Assembly: GCA_964555675.1 (NCBI GenBank) | Contig: CAZKTU010000227.1 | Coordinates: 1-10,704, forward strand | Length of the DNA stretch: 10,704 bases | Source of the DNA: CAIWXH01 sp964555675 | GTDB lineage: Bacteria; Chloroflexota; Chloroflexia; Chloroflexales; Chloroflexaceae | Direction of reading: 5' to 3' | Shown here: one piece after another, positions 1 to 6,832 of the stretch | Numbering within the stretch: position 1 is the stretch's first letter | How the letters are laid out: the number at the start of each line of letters is the position of its first letter | Notes under the pieces: model-generated | The model's input: only the letters and a program-made list of their open reading frames with translations | Databases searched by the model: none | Told to the model about the DNA's origin: nothing | Position numbers and translations under genes: made by a program

Positions 1-1665
1 GCCAAGAGCCAGACCAGCGCCGCGATCAAGACCCTGATCGGCCTGCAGCCCAAAACCGCCCGCGTAGTGCGCGGCGGCCAGGAGCTGGACATCCCGGTGG
101 CCGAGGTGCGCGTGGGCGAGATCCTGATCGTGCGCCCCGGCGAGAAGGTCCCCGTGGACGGGGTGATCGTCAGTGGCGAGTCGAGCCTCGACGAGAGCAT
201 GGTCACCGGCGAGAGCCTGCCGGTCGAGAAGCGCGCAGGCGATAGTGTGGTCGGGGCGACCCTGAACAGCAGCGGCAGCTTCCAGATGCGGGCCACGCGC
301 GTCGGCCGCGAGACGGCTCTGGCCCAGATCATTCGCCTGGTGCAGGAGGCCCAAGGTAGCAGGGCCCCGGTGCAGCGCCTGGTCGACCAGGTGGCCGCGG
401 TCTTCGTGCCCGTGGTGATCGTGATCGCCCTGCTCACCTTCCTGGCCTGGTACTTCATCGGCGGGGTCGGCTTCACCCAGGCCCTGATCTTCGCCGTGGC
501 CGTGCTGGTGATCGCCTGCCCCTGCGCTCTGGGCCTGGCCACGCCCACGGCGATCATGGTCGGCGCGGGCGTCGGCGCTGCGCGCGGCATCCTGATCAAG
601 AACGCCGAGAGCCTCGAGCGGGCCGCCCACATCCAGAGCGTGGTGCTCGACAAGACCGGCACGATCACCGAGGGCAAGCCGTCGGTGACCGACGTCATTG
701 TAAGGATGAAGGAAGAAGGCAGAAGGCTGGTGGCCGCGCCGGTGCTGGCCACAGGCGAGGCGGCGAACGACGACGGAGAATTCATCCCTCATCCTTCATC
801 CTCCATCCTTCAGCTCGCCGCCAGCGCCGAGAGTCGCAGCGAGCACCCCCTGGGCGCGGCGATTGTGCGGGCCGCCCAGGCCGAGGGATTGGCCCTGAGC
901 ACACCCCTGCGCTTCAAGGCGATCACGGGGGCGGGCGTCGAGGCCGAGGTGGAGGGCCGGGCGCTGTTGGTGGGCACGGCTCGGCTGATGGGCGAGCGGG
1001 GGGTCTCTACAGAAGACCTGGCCGACGCGATCGAGCGGTTGCAGGGCGAGGGCAAGACGGCCATGGTCGTAGCCGCCGACGGCGAGGCCCTCGGGCTGAT
1101 CGCCGTAGCCGACACGGTGCGGCCCACCTCGGCGGCGGCGATCGCCCGCCTGCGCGCGAGCGGGGTCGAGGTGGCCATGCTCACCGGCGACAACCGGCGC
1201 ACCGCCGAGGCGATCGCCCGGCAGGTCGGGGTCGACCGGGTGCTGGCCGAGGTGCTGCCCCAGGATAAGTCGGGCGAGGTTAAGCGCCTGCAGGGCGAGG
1301 GCCGCGTGGTGGCCATGGTCGGCGACGGCATCAACGACGCACCGGCCCTGGCTCAGGCCGACGTCGGCATCGCCATCGGCACCGGCGCTGATGTGGCCAT
1401 GGAGGCCGCCGACGTGACCCTGATGCGCGGCGACCTGGCGGGCGTGCACCAGGCGATCGCCCTCAGCAAGGCGACCATGGGCACCATCCGCTGGAATCTC
1501 TTCTGGGCCTTCGTCTACAACATCGTGCTGATCCCCGTGGCCGCTGGGGCGCTCTACCCCTTCACCGGCTGGCAGCTGAGCCCCATCCTGGCCGCCGGGG
1601 CCATGGCCTTCAGTTCGGTTTTCGTGGTCAGCAACAGCCTGCGCCTGCGCGGCGCGAAGCTGTAA
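1..1665 (+). CDS. copA: Cu+-exporting P1B-type ATPase, 5'-truncated by the window edge
   Basis: This ATP-driven pump moves Cu(I) out of the cytoplasm. The frame is open from base 1, so the start lies outside the window; 554 residues are present, and the heavy-metal-binding domains and first membrane helices are missing. Residues in this fragment: actuator TGES 69-72; CPC metal site in a membrane helix 173-175; phosphorylation motif DKTGT 217-221; SEHP of the nucleotide-binding domain 280-283; TGD 395-397; GDGIND hinge 441-446. The last two helices carry YN (506-507) and MAFSS (535-539), which with CPC are the Cu+ signature of P1B-1 ATPases, against a Zn/Cd role. Residues about 233-271, between DKTGT and SEHP, are longer than usual and poorly conserved in character, because a heptamer repeat is inserted in frame (see 702-810). 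The frame stays open, so the protein may be functional. Stop is TAA. Confidence 0.97.
   Translation, partial: AKSQTSAAIKTLIGLQPKTARVVRGGQELDIPVAEVRVGEILIVRPGEKVPVDGVIVSGESSLDESMVTGESLPVEKRAGDSVVGATLNSSGSFQMRATRVGRETALAQIIRLVQEAQGSRAPVQRLVDQVAAVFVPVVIVIALLTFLAWYFIGGVGFTQALIFAVAVLVIACPCALGLATPTAIMVGAGVGAARGILIKNAESLERAAHIQSVVLDKTGTITEGKPSVTDVIVRMKEEGRRLVAAPVLATGEAANDDGEFIPHPSSSILQLAASAESRSEHPLGAAIVRAAQAEGLALSTPLRFKAITGAGVEAEVEGRALLVGTARLMGERGVSTEDLADAIERLQGEGKTAMVVAADGEALGLIAVADTVRPTSAAAIARLRASGVEVAMLTGDNRRTAEAIARQVGVDRVLAEVLPQDKSGEVKRLQGEGRVVAMVGDGINDAPALAQADVGIAIGTGADVAMEAADVTLMRGDLAGVHQAIALSKATMGTIRWNLFWAFVYNIVLIPVAAGALYPFTGWQLSPILAAGAMAFSSVFVVSNSLRLRGAKL
702..810. repeat. Heptamer inverted-repeat element inserted in frame in copA
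   Basis: Four heptamers run on the left (702-729: AAGGATG, AAGGAAG, AAGGCAG, AAGGCTG) and four on the right (783-810: CATCCCT, CATCCTT, CATCCTC, CATCCTT). The right set is the reverse complement of the left consensus AAGGATG, so the two arrays face each other across a 53-base core. Over the first 25 bases the arms match at 20 positions. The 109 bp is translated in copA as a hydrophilic stretch ending HPSSSIL, at a place where related ATPases have only a short linker. No target-site duplication is evident. It resembles the heptanucleotide short tandem repeats known from filamentous cyanobacteria; the exact family is not identified. Confidence 0.8.
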
Positions 1666-1670
1666 AACCG

Positions 1671-1702
1671 CTTTCCGGAAAGCCCTGCCCGGTTCGACCG
1701 GG
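1671..1702. terminator. Hairpins just after copA
   Basis: A perfect 12-bp palindrome, CTTTCCGGAAAG (1671-1682), begins 5 bases after the copA stop. It is followed by a stem CCCGGT-TCG-ACCGGG (1688-1702) that ends exactly at the assembly gap. The position suits a copA terminator, but any T-tract would lie in the unsequenced bases, so this is only a candidate. The sudden end at a strong hairpin may also explain why assembly stopped here. Confidence 0.4.
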
Positions 1703-1802
1703 NNNNNNNNNNNNNNNNNNNNNNNNNNNNNNNNNNNNNNNNNNNNNNNNNNNNNNNNNNNNNNNNNNNNNNNNNNNNNNNNNNNNNNNNNNNNNNNNNN
1801 NN
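1703..1802. other. Assembly gap (100 Ns)
   Basis: Exactly 100 Ns, the conventional filler for a scaffold gap of unknown length. The left flank is a hairpin and the right flank is a heptamer array that starts at the first sequenced base, so the hidden DNA probably holds more of the same repeat. The true distance between copA and the dehydrogenase is unknown. Confidence 0.95.
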
Positions 1803-1851
1803 ACCAAAGACCAAAGACCAAGGCCGAAGCGGTTGGTCTTTGGTCTTTGGT
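1803..1851. repeat. Heptamer (ACCAAAG) inverted repeat beside the gap
   Basis: Left arm 1803-1821 is ACCAAAGACCAAAGACCAA, and right arm 1833-1851 is its exact 19-base reverse complement. Each arm is 2.7 copies of a 7-base unit (ACCAAAG / CTTTGGT). The 11-base loop contains a further small stem (CCG-AAG-CGG, 1824-1832). The left arm abuts the Ns, so its true length is unknown. The layout (convergent heptamer arrays around a short core) is the same as in the copA insertion, but the heptamer differs. Confidence 0.9.
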
Positions 1852-1911
1852 CCAAACCGGCAGAAGACTTCCGGCGAGCACAACTAGCCAGCGGCGCCGC
1901 GCGCTCCAATC

Positions 1912-1947
1912 AGCGCCCTCCCGTTCGGACGGGGGGCGCTTTCGTTA
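1912..1947 (+). terminator. GC-rich stem with short T-tract upstream of the dehydrogenase
   Basis: GCGCC-type left arm and GGCGC-type right arm pair through about 12 positions (1912-1924 with 1929-1940), with one bulged C and one G-U pair. A TTTCGTT tail follows at 1940-1947. This is the form of an intrinsic terminator reading rightward. It sits about 90 bases before the dehydrogenase start and, counting the gap as 100 bases, about 250 bases after copA. It could end a copA-side transcript or act as an attenuator in the dehydrogenase leader. Elsewhere in 1666-2029 only a weak -10-like TATACT (1973-1978), with no convincing -35, is seen; there is no gene. Confidence 0.5.
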
Positions 1948-2029
1948 TGCCGCGGGCCGCGCCGGCTTCGGCTATACTGTGCGCGAACCCCGGAGCCATA
2001 AGGCGACACACTATCGAAGGGCTAATGCG

Positions 2030-2884
2030 ATGCTCGGAACGACCTGCCTGGTGACGGGCGCCACCTCGGGAATCGGTCTGGTGACCGCGCGCGAGCTGGC
2101 GCGCATGGGCGCGACGGTGGTGCTGATGGCGCGCAGTCGCGAGCGGGCCGAGGCGACGCGCGAGGCGATCGTGGCCCAGACCGGCAACAAGGCGGTCGAG
2201 ATCATTCTGGCCGACTTCGCCTCGCTCGCCTCAGTGCGTGCCGGCGCCGAGGCCTTTCTGGCGCGCTATGACAGCCTTGACGTGCTCGTAAATAACGCCG
2301 GCATCTTCGTGGACAAGCGCAAGCTGAGCGCCGACGGCTATGAGCTGACCTTTGCCGTCAACCATCTGGCGCCCTTTCTGCTGACCCACTTGCTGCTCGG
2401 GGCTCTGAAGGCGGCGCCAGCCGCCCGCATCGTCACCGTCTCTTCCGGGGCGCACACGGCGGGCCGCGGGCGCTTCGAGGATGTGCGCGCCGAGGGGGGC
2501 TATAGCCCGATGCAGGCCTACGCCGAGTCGAAGCTCGAGAATGTGCTCTTCACCTACGAGCTGTCGCGCCGGCTCGAGGGAAGCGGGGTCGCGGCCAATT
2601 GTCTGCACCCTGGCGCGGTGCGCACCGGCTTCGCCGGCGATGCCGGCGGGGTCTTCGCCCTGCTGGTCAAGCTCGCCTGGCCCTTTATGCTGACGCCCGA
2701 GCAGGGGGCCCAGACCTCGATCTACCTGGCCGCCTCGCCCGAGGTCGTGGGGGTCAGCGGCAAATACTTCGTCAAGCGGCGCGCCCAGACCAGCGCGCCG
2801 ATATCGTATGATAGAGCCTTGCAGGCCCGGCTCTGGGCCCTCAGCGAAGAGCTGAGCGGCATCGCCGTCCCGGCGGTCGTGTAA
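2030..2884 (+). CDS. Short-chain dehydrogenase/reductase, retinol dehydrogenase-like
   Basis: A 284-residue NAD(P)-dependent oxidoreductase of the classical SDR fold. Visible: cofactor glycine motif TGATSGIG (9-16); ARSRER (34-39), whose arginines after strand 2 suggest NADPH; NNAG (88-91); and the catalytic tetrad Asn111, Ser138/139, Tyr164 and Lys168 (YAESK). HPGAVRT (193-199) follows, typical of the retinol dehydrogenase/protochlorophyllide reductase-like branch. The substrate cannot be read from sequence. The ATG at 2030 is preferred because AAGGG (2017-2021) lies 8 bases upstream and the protein then begins right at the first Rossmann strand. The frame is open back to 1847, but that 61-residue extension is arginine-rich, crosses the terminator-like stem and is not SDR-like. 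The next gene has its own promoter, so this is probably a single-gene unit. Confidence 0.93.
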   Translation: MLGTTCLVTGATSGIGLVTARELARMGATVVLMARSRERAEATREAIVAQTGNKAVEIILADFASLASVRAGAEAFLARYDSLDVLVNNAGIFVDKRKLSADGYELTFAVNHLAPFLLTHLLLGALKAAPAARIVTVSSGAHTAGRGRFEDVRAEGGYSPMQAYAESKLENVLFTYELSRRLEGSGVAANCLHPGAVRTGFAGDAGGVFALLVKLAWPFMLTPEQGAQTSIYLAASPEVVGVSGKYFVKRRAQTSAPISYDRALQARLWALSEELSGIAVPAVV

Positions 2885-2890
2885 GGGCTT

Positions 2891-2919
2891 TTGACAGGTC
2901 AGGCCAGCGCCCTTACACT
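2891..2919 (+). promoter_or_regulatory. Sigma70-type promoter before the yqhA-cax pair
   Basis: A perfect -35 TTGACA (2891-2896) is separated by 17 bases from the -10-like TACACT (2914-2919, 4 of 6 matches). It starts 6 bases after the dehydrogenase stop and lies about 33 bases before the next start codon. No operator-like repeat overlaps it. Confidence 0.7.
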
Positions 2920-2952
2920 TGCAGGGAATCCTTGTAGCCCTCAGGGGGAAGA

Positions 2953-3450
2953 ATGTCCCGCATCCTGTCGGTGAGCCGCTACATCGCCTATATTCCTGTG
3001 GTCTGCATCTTCTTTGCCGCGACCGCCCTGATGCTCTTCGGCGCCGCTAGCACCGTTCAGATGCTCATCAAGGTGATCAGCGCCGGCTCGCTCGAAAGCA
3101 AGGTCAGCAAGGACTTGCTGCTAAGCAGTATCGAGATCGTCGACCTCTTCTTGCTGGGCACCGTGTTGTATGTGATCGCGGTGGGTCTCTACGAGCTCTT
3201 TATTGACGACACCGTGGCCGTGCCAAAGTGGCTCGAGATCCACGACCTGGACGACCTGAAGAACAACCTGATCGGGGTCGTGATCGTCGTGTTGGGCGTG
3301 CTCTTCCTCGGCCAGTTGATCACCTGGGACGGGCAGCGCGACCTGTTGAGCCCCGGCGCGGCGATCGCCTTAGTCATTGCCGCGCTCTCCTATTTCCTCA
3401 GCCTCAAGAAGAGCAAGCCGGCGAAGGACGGCGGTGACTATAGCGGTTAG
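2953..3450 (+). CDS. yqhA: YqhA/UPF0114-family inner-membrane protein
   Basis: A 165-residue integral membrane protein with about four helices (near 12-34, 60-82, 105-125 and 132-150) and a lysine-rich C-terminal tail. The SRYIAYIPV start, VDLFLLGTVLYVIAVGLYELFI (split here as helix 2, 63-84) and the loop WLEIHDLDDLKNN (93-105) are characteristic of UPF0114 (YqhA). The biochemical role of that family is not established. The ATG is supported by GGGGGAAGA just upstream and by the promoter at 2891. The next gene, a Ca2+/H+ antiporter, begins 66 bases later on the same strand, so the two are probably co-transcribed, which suggests but does not prove a link to ion homeostasis. Length is normal for the family. 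Confidence 0.88.
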   Translation: MSRILSVSRYIAYIPVVCIFFAATALMLFGAASTVQMLIKVISAGSLESKVSKDLLLSSIEIVDLFLLGTVLYVIAVGLYELFIDDTVAVPKWLEIHDLDDLKNNLIGVVIVVLGVLFLGQLITWDGQRDLLSPGAAIALVIAALSYFLSLKKSKPAKDGGDYSG

Positions 3451-3468
3451 GGGCTGTCCAATTTGCGT

Positions 3469-3486
3469 ACGTGGGCGCGGCCACGT
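3469..3486 (+). other. Small hairpin between yqhA and cax
   Basis: ACGTGG (3469-3474) and CCACGT (3481-3486) form a 6-bp stem around GCGCGG. There is no T-tract, so it is more likely an mRNA structure within the pair than a terminator. It could equally be chance in GC-rich DNA. Confidence 0.3.
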
Positions 3487-3516
3487 CTCTGCCGCGTGTG
3501 TGAAGCGGGGGCTCTC

Positions 3517-4683
3517 ATGAAGTGGCTGCGCTACCTGATCATCTTCGTCCCGATCGCCTTCCTGCTCGAGTTTGTTCCCCCGCTCAAGAATGATCTGGTC
3601 CTTTTCGTGGTCTGTTGTCTGGGGCTCGTCCCGCTGGCGGGCTTTCTGGGCGAGGCCACCGAAGAGTTGGCGGTGCACACCGGCCCCAAGGTGGGCGGCC
3701 TGCTCAACGCCACCTTGGGCAACGCGGCCGAGCTGATCATCTCGATCGTGGCCCTCTCGCAGGGCAAGATCGAGCTGGTCAAGGCCTCGATCACCGGCTC
3801 GATTTTGGGCAACCTGCTGCTGATTTTGGGCCTCTCGCTGCTGCTGGGCGGGCTGCGCCACGGCATCCAGCGCTTCGACCGGCAGGCGGCCGGCGTGGCG
3901 GCCTCGATGATGACCCTGGCGGTGATCGGCCTGGTCATCCCCACGATCTTCGAGGTGCTGCGCGAGATCGAGCTGGGCCGTTTCGACGTCTTCGAGACCC
4001 TGGTCGAAGACCCGGCCCTCAACGCCCTCAGCCTGGGCGTGGCCGGTGTGCTGATTATCCTCTATGTGCTGAGCCTGATCTTCACCTTCACCCAGCCCGA
4101 TCGGGGGGTCGGCGGCCATACCGGCGTGGACGACAAGACCCCCGACAGCCCGGCCGAGCAGCACGTCGCGAAGTGGAGCATCCCGGTGGCGATCGGCGTG
4201 CTGCTGGCCAGCACCCTCGGCATCGTCTTCCTGAGCGAGTTCCTGGTGGGCGCGGTCGAGCCCTTCGCCGAGGCCCTGGGCCTGAGCGAGTTCTTCATCG
4301 GGATCATCATTATCCCGCTGGTGGGCAACGTGGCCGAGCACATCGTCGCGGTGCAGATGGCCTTCAAGAACAAGATGGACCTGGCCATGACCATCGCCAT
4401 GGGCTCCTCGATGCAGGTGGCCCTGCTGGTGGCCCCGCTGCTGGTCTTCGTCAGCCTGCTCTTCGGGCCCGAGATGACGCTCTTCTTCAGCGTGATCGAG
4501 GTCTCGGCCCTGACCCTATCGGTCTTGCTGGCGACGATCATCTCGGTGGACGGCGAGAGCAACTGGCTTGAGGGCGCGCAGCTACTGGCGGTCTACCTGA
4601 TCACGGCCATGGGCTTCTTCTACTTCACTATGGGCATTCCCGACGTGGAGGGCATGCGCTCGCTCTTCGGCCTAGCCCTCTAG
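3517..4683 (+). CDS. cax: Ca2+/H+ antiporter, CAX type (CaCA superfamily)
   Basis: A 388-residue membrane exchanger expected to export Ca2+ in return for protons. The two inverted halves each carry the alpha-repeat acidic motif: GNAAE (68-72), followed by the GSILGN helix (94-99), and GNVAE (270-274), followed by MGSSMQ (295-300). Glu72 and Glu274 should be the ion-binding residues. About ten to eleven hydrophobic segments are seen, with a hydrophilic acidic loop (about 193-219, containing GVDDKTPDSPAEQ) between the halves, as in bacterial CAX proteins. The ATG at 3517 has a purine-rich GCGGGGG 5 bases upstream and puts the first helix at the N-terminus. A TTG at 3463 would add 18 arginine-rich residues and is less likely. 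Its stop overlaps the convergent DUF2254 gene by 12 bp. Confidence 0.94.
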   Translation: MKWLRYLIIFVPIAFLLEFVPPLKNDLVLFVVCCLGLVPLAGFLGEATEELAVHTGPKVGGLLNATLGNAAELIISIVALSQGKIELVKASITGSILGNLLLILGLSLLLGGLRHGIQRFDRQAAGVAASMMTLAVIGLVIPTIFEVLREIELGRFDVFETLVEDPALNALSLGVAGVLIILYVLSLIFTFTQPDRGVGGHTGVDDKTPDSPAEQHVAKWSIPVAIGVLLASTLGIVFLSEFLVGAVEPFAEALGLSEFFIGIIIIPLVGNVAEHIVAVQMAFKNKMDLAMTIAMGSSMQVALLVAPLLVFVSLLFGPEMTLFFSVIEVSALTLSVLLATIISVDGESNWLEGAQLLAVYLITAMGFFYFTMGIPDVEGMRSLFGLAL

Positions 4684-5994
4684 GGCCTTGAGCACGGCCT
4701 CGTGGCGGCGTCTGATCTCGGTGCGGTCGGTCTCCTCGGGGAGGCTCTCTTCGGCGGCGCGCAGCACCATATCGGCCTGGCGGCGCACAGCCGTGCGCCG
4801 GTCGACGCGCTCGGTCTGCTCGCCAATTGCGGCGAAGATCTCGAGCAGGCGCTGCAGCACGGCGGCCTGGCCGCGGCCGTACTGGCGGATCATGCTGAAG
4901 GCCGCGCCGAGCACGGCGGCGAAGGTGTAGCCCTCGACGACGAGCCGCACCCGCCCTGCCGGGTCGAGCCGGTAGGGGGGCGGCAGCTCGCGGTCGTCGA
5001 GCAGCAGGATGGCCTCGCCCAGGCGGTCGATGCAGGCCATGGCCGTGAAGGGGTCGTTGAAGGCGGGCGAGAGGGCTCGCGAAGCGATCTCGACCAGCTG
5101 GAGGATGTAGGACTCGAAATCCTGGAGCTGCAGGCGCTGCACCCCCAGGGTGAGGGCGCCGTTCAGCGCCTCGGCCGCAGCCGCGTTGGCCTGGGGCGTC
5201 ATATAGGCCAGGGGCGAGCCCTTGACCACAAAATCGCCGGGGCGGGCTAGCAGGCAGATCACCTGGTCGCGCTCGACGGCCAGCTGTAGCAGGGCCGCCT
5301 CGTCGATCAGCTGGACATAGCCACTTTGCTGAGCGAGCACGGGCGCGCCCACCTCCTCGGCGGCGCGGCGCAGCTCGTAAGCCTCGCGGTAGAGCCTGGT
5401 CGCCTCGGGGCTGACCTGCTGGCGGGGCGGGAAGAGCCTGGTGATCGTGTGTTGGAGGTCGTTGCCCAGGTGCGCGATCAAGTTGGGCACCTGGATGGTC
5501 ATCGCGACGTGGTGGAAGAAGTAGATCAGCACGCCGACGTTGATCGCCGCCAGCAGCACGGCCAGCAGCACCGACAGGTTGGGGACGAACTGCACCTCCT
5601 CGACGCTGCGCACGGTGCGCAGGATGAGAATGCAGTAGATATAGGTGGCGAGGAAGGTGCCCAGGACCAGCTGGGTGGCGATATCGCGCATGAAGGCGCG
5701 GATCAGGCGCGGCCCGAACTGGTTCGAGGCCAGGGTCAGGGCGACCATGGTCAGCGAGAAGACTGTGCCGGCTACCGTGATCGTCGAGCTGGCGATCGTC
5801 GAGAGAGCGGCGCGGGCGCCATCGGGGCTGTCGACAAAGAAGGGGCCAAAGACCTTCTGCAACTCGTCGCTGAAGTTGAGATCCAGCGCGACCATCAGGT
5901 AGGCCAGAACGAGGGCCAGCAGGACCATCACTGTGGGGATGAACCAGAAGCCGGCGCGCAGGTTCTCGGCGAGGGTGCGAAAGCGGGTTGCCAT
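4672..5994 (-). CDS. DUF2254-family membrane protein
   Basis: A 440-residue protein of a family (DUF2254) without established function. The N-terminal half has four membrane helices (about 15-35, 66-90, 106-126 and 138-162) and the hallmark SNQFGPRL (90-97) after helix 2. The C-terminal half is soluble, with RPGDFVVKGSPLA (251-263), which has the look of a small beta-barrel or lipoyl-like turn, and the conserved VEIASRALSPAFNDPFTA (301-318). The start is the ATG at 5994, chosen because it places RAGFWFIP just before helix 1, as is usual. No good ribosome-binding site is seen; CAGCACCT precedes it. It lies 57 bases after the crotonase pair on the same strand, with a strong hairpin between them, so co-transcription is uncertain. 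The last 12 bases overlap the end of cax. Confidence 0.9.
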   Translation of the reverse strand: MATRFRTLAENLRAGFWFIPTVMVLLALVLAYLMVALDLNFSDELQKVFGPFFVDSPDGARAALSTIASSTITVAGTVFSLTMVALTLASNQFGPRLIRAFMRDIATQLVLGTFLATYIYCILILRTVRSVEEVQFVPNLSVLLAVLLAAINVGVLIYFFHHVAMTIQVPNLIAHLGNDLQHTITRLFPPRQQVSPEATRLYREAYELRRAAEEVGAPVLAQQSGYVQLIDEAALLQLAVERDQVICLLARPGDFVVKGSPLAYMTPQANAAAAEALNGALTLGVQRLQLQDFESYILQLVEIASRALSPAFNDPFTAMACIDRLGEAILLLDDRELPPPYRLDPAGRVRLVVEGYTFAAVLGAAFSMIRQYGRGQAAVLQRLLEIFAAIGEQTERVDRRTAVRRQADMVLRAAEESLPEETDRTEIRRRHEAVLKALEG

Positions 5995-6008
5995 AGGTGC
6001 TGGAAACA

Positions 6009-6031
6009 GCGGGGGAAGCTGCTTCCCCCGC
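6009..6031 (-). terminator. Strong hairpin between the crotonase pair and DUF2254
   Basis: GCGGGGGAAG (6009-6018) and CTTCCCCCGC (6022-6031) form a perfect 10-bp stem with a 3-base loop. It lies 21 bases after the stop of the PaaG-like gene, in its reading direction, and is followed by TGTTTCC. The T-run is short, so it may be a terminator with partial read-through into DUF2254 or an mRNA-stabilising structure. Confidence 0.5.
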
Positions 6032-6051
6032 CCCCTCAGTGCAAGCGGCGG

Positions 6052-6831
6052 CTACAAGAAGCTGGCCGGGCGCTTCTCGCGGAAGGCGGCCACGCCTTCG
6101 ACGAAGTCGGGGTGGGCGCTGGCGGCCTGCTGGGCCTGGGCCTCGTACTCGAGGGCCTGGGCCAGGCTGGCCCCGGCCCCGAAGGCCATGCTGCGTTTGA
6201 TCAGGCTGATCGCGTGGGCCGGGCCGCGGGTGAACTCCTCGCCGTAGGCCTGGGCGGCGGCGGCCAGTTCGCCGGCGGGGGCGACCCGGTTGAGCATGCC
6301 CCAGGCCAGGGCCGTGGGCGCGTCGAGCTCGCCGCCGCGGGCCGCCAGGTCGAAGGCGCGGGCCGGGCCGATCAGGCGGGGCAGGGTGTAGCTCATGCCG
6401 CAGTCGGGGATGAGGCCGATGCGGGCGAAGGCGACCACCAGGCGGGCGTCGTCGCCGGCCAGGCGCAGGTCGCAGGCGAGGGCCAGGCTGAGGCCGGCGC
6501 CCGCGGCCACGCCATTGATCGCCGCGATCACCGGCTTGGACATGGTAGTAAGCTGCGTGACCAGGGGGTTATAGTGCGTGCGCAGGCGCTCGCCGATCAG
6601 GGCGGTCGCGCCCTCGGCGGGGAACTCGCGCAGGTCCTGGCCGCTCGAGAAGGCCTTGCCCACGCCGGTGATCACCACGGCGCGCACGGCCGGGTCGCGC
6701 TCGGCGGCGCGCAGGGCGGCGAGCAGCTCGCGGAGGAGCTCGGCGCTCAGGGCGTTATAGACCTCGGGGCGGTTGAGGGTGAGGGTGGCGACGCCGTTAG
6801 TGACGGCAGCGAGGACGGTCGGCTCTGCCAT
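6052..6831 (-). CDS. Crotonase-family enoyl-CoA isomerase/hydratase, PaaG-like
   Basis: 259 residues with the crotonase fold: SSGQDL (62-67) and NGVAAGAG (106-113) build the oxyanion hole. The two glutamates of a classical hydratase are absent: Ser115 stands where the GGGCE glutamate would be, and Phe135 stands at the second glutamate position. An aspartate appears at 143 in LIPDCG, which is the arrangement of PaaG (1,2-epoxyphenylacetyl-CoA isomerase) and related isomerases. HYNPL and KPVIAAINGVAAGAG also recall PaaG. No other phenylacetate (paa) genes are in view, so an isomerase acting on another enoyl-CoA is equally possible. The ATG at 6831 is 1 base past the upstream gene's TAA, with AAGGGG inside that gene as ribosome-binding site, so translation is probably coupled. 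The frame is open back to 7122, but that part is the shadow of the upstream gene. Confidence 0.92.
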   Translation of the reverse strand: MAEPTVLAAVTNGVATLTLNRPEVYNALSAELLRELLAALRAAERDPAVRAVVITGVGKAFSSGQDLREFPAEGATALIGERLRTHYNPLVTQLTTMSKPVIAAINGVAAGAGLSLALACDLRLAGDDARLVVAFARIGLIPDCGMSYTLPRLIGPARAFDLAARGGELDAPTALAWGMLNRVAPAGELAAAAQAYGEEFTRGPAHAISLIKRSMAFGAGASLAQALEYEAQAQQAASAHPDFVEGVAAFREKRPASFL

Positions 6832-6832
6832 C

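Noticed and set aside
702..810. Intein, frameshift or pseudogene explanation for the odd copA segment
   Set aside because: The segment is far too short for an intein, the frame is kept on both sides, and the heptamer pattern explains the DNA.
1803..1851. CRISPR array
   Set aside because: The unit is 7 bases with no unique spacers, and the two arms are inverted, not direct.
796..1881. Minus-strand frame opposite copA running through the gap
   Set aside because: It only stays open because the Ns are translated as unknown residues; no protein features.
1847..2029. 61-codon N-terminal extension of the dehydrogenase
   Set aside because: Not SDR-like, crosses a terminator-like hairpin, and a good ribosome-binding site precedes the ATG at 2030.
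1666..2029. Insertion sequence around the gap
   Set aside because: No transposase remnant or matching ends are visible on the sequenced sides; only short repeats are seen.
3370..4341. 323-codon minus-strand frame opposite cax
   Set aside because: Low-complexity His/Asp/Gln-rich translation with no domain; shadow of the antiporter gene.
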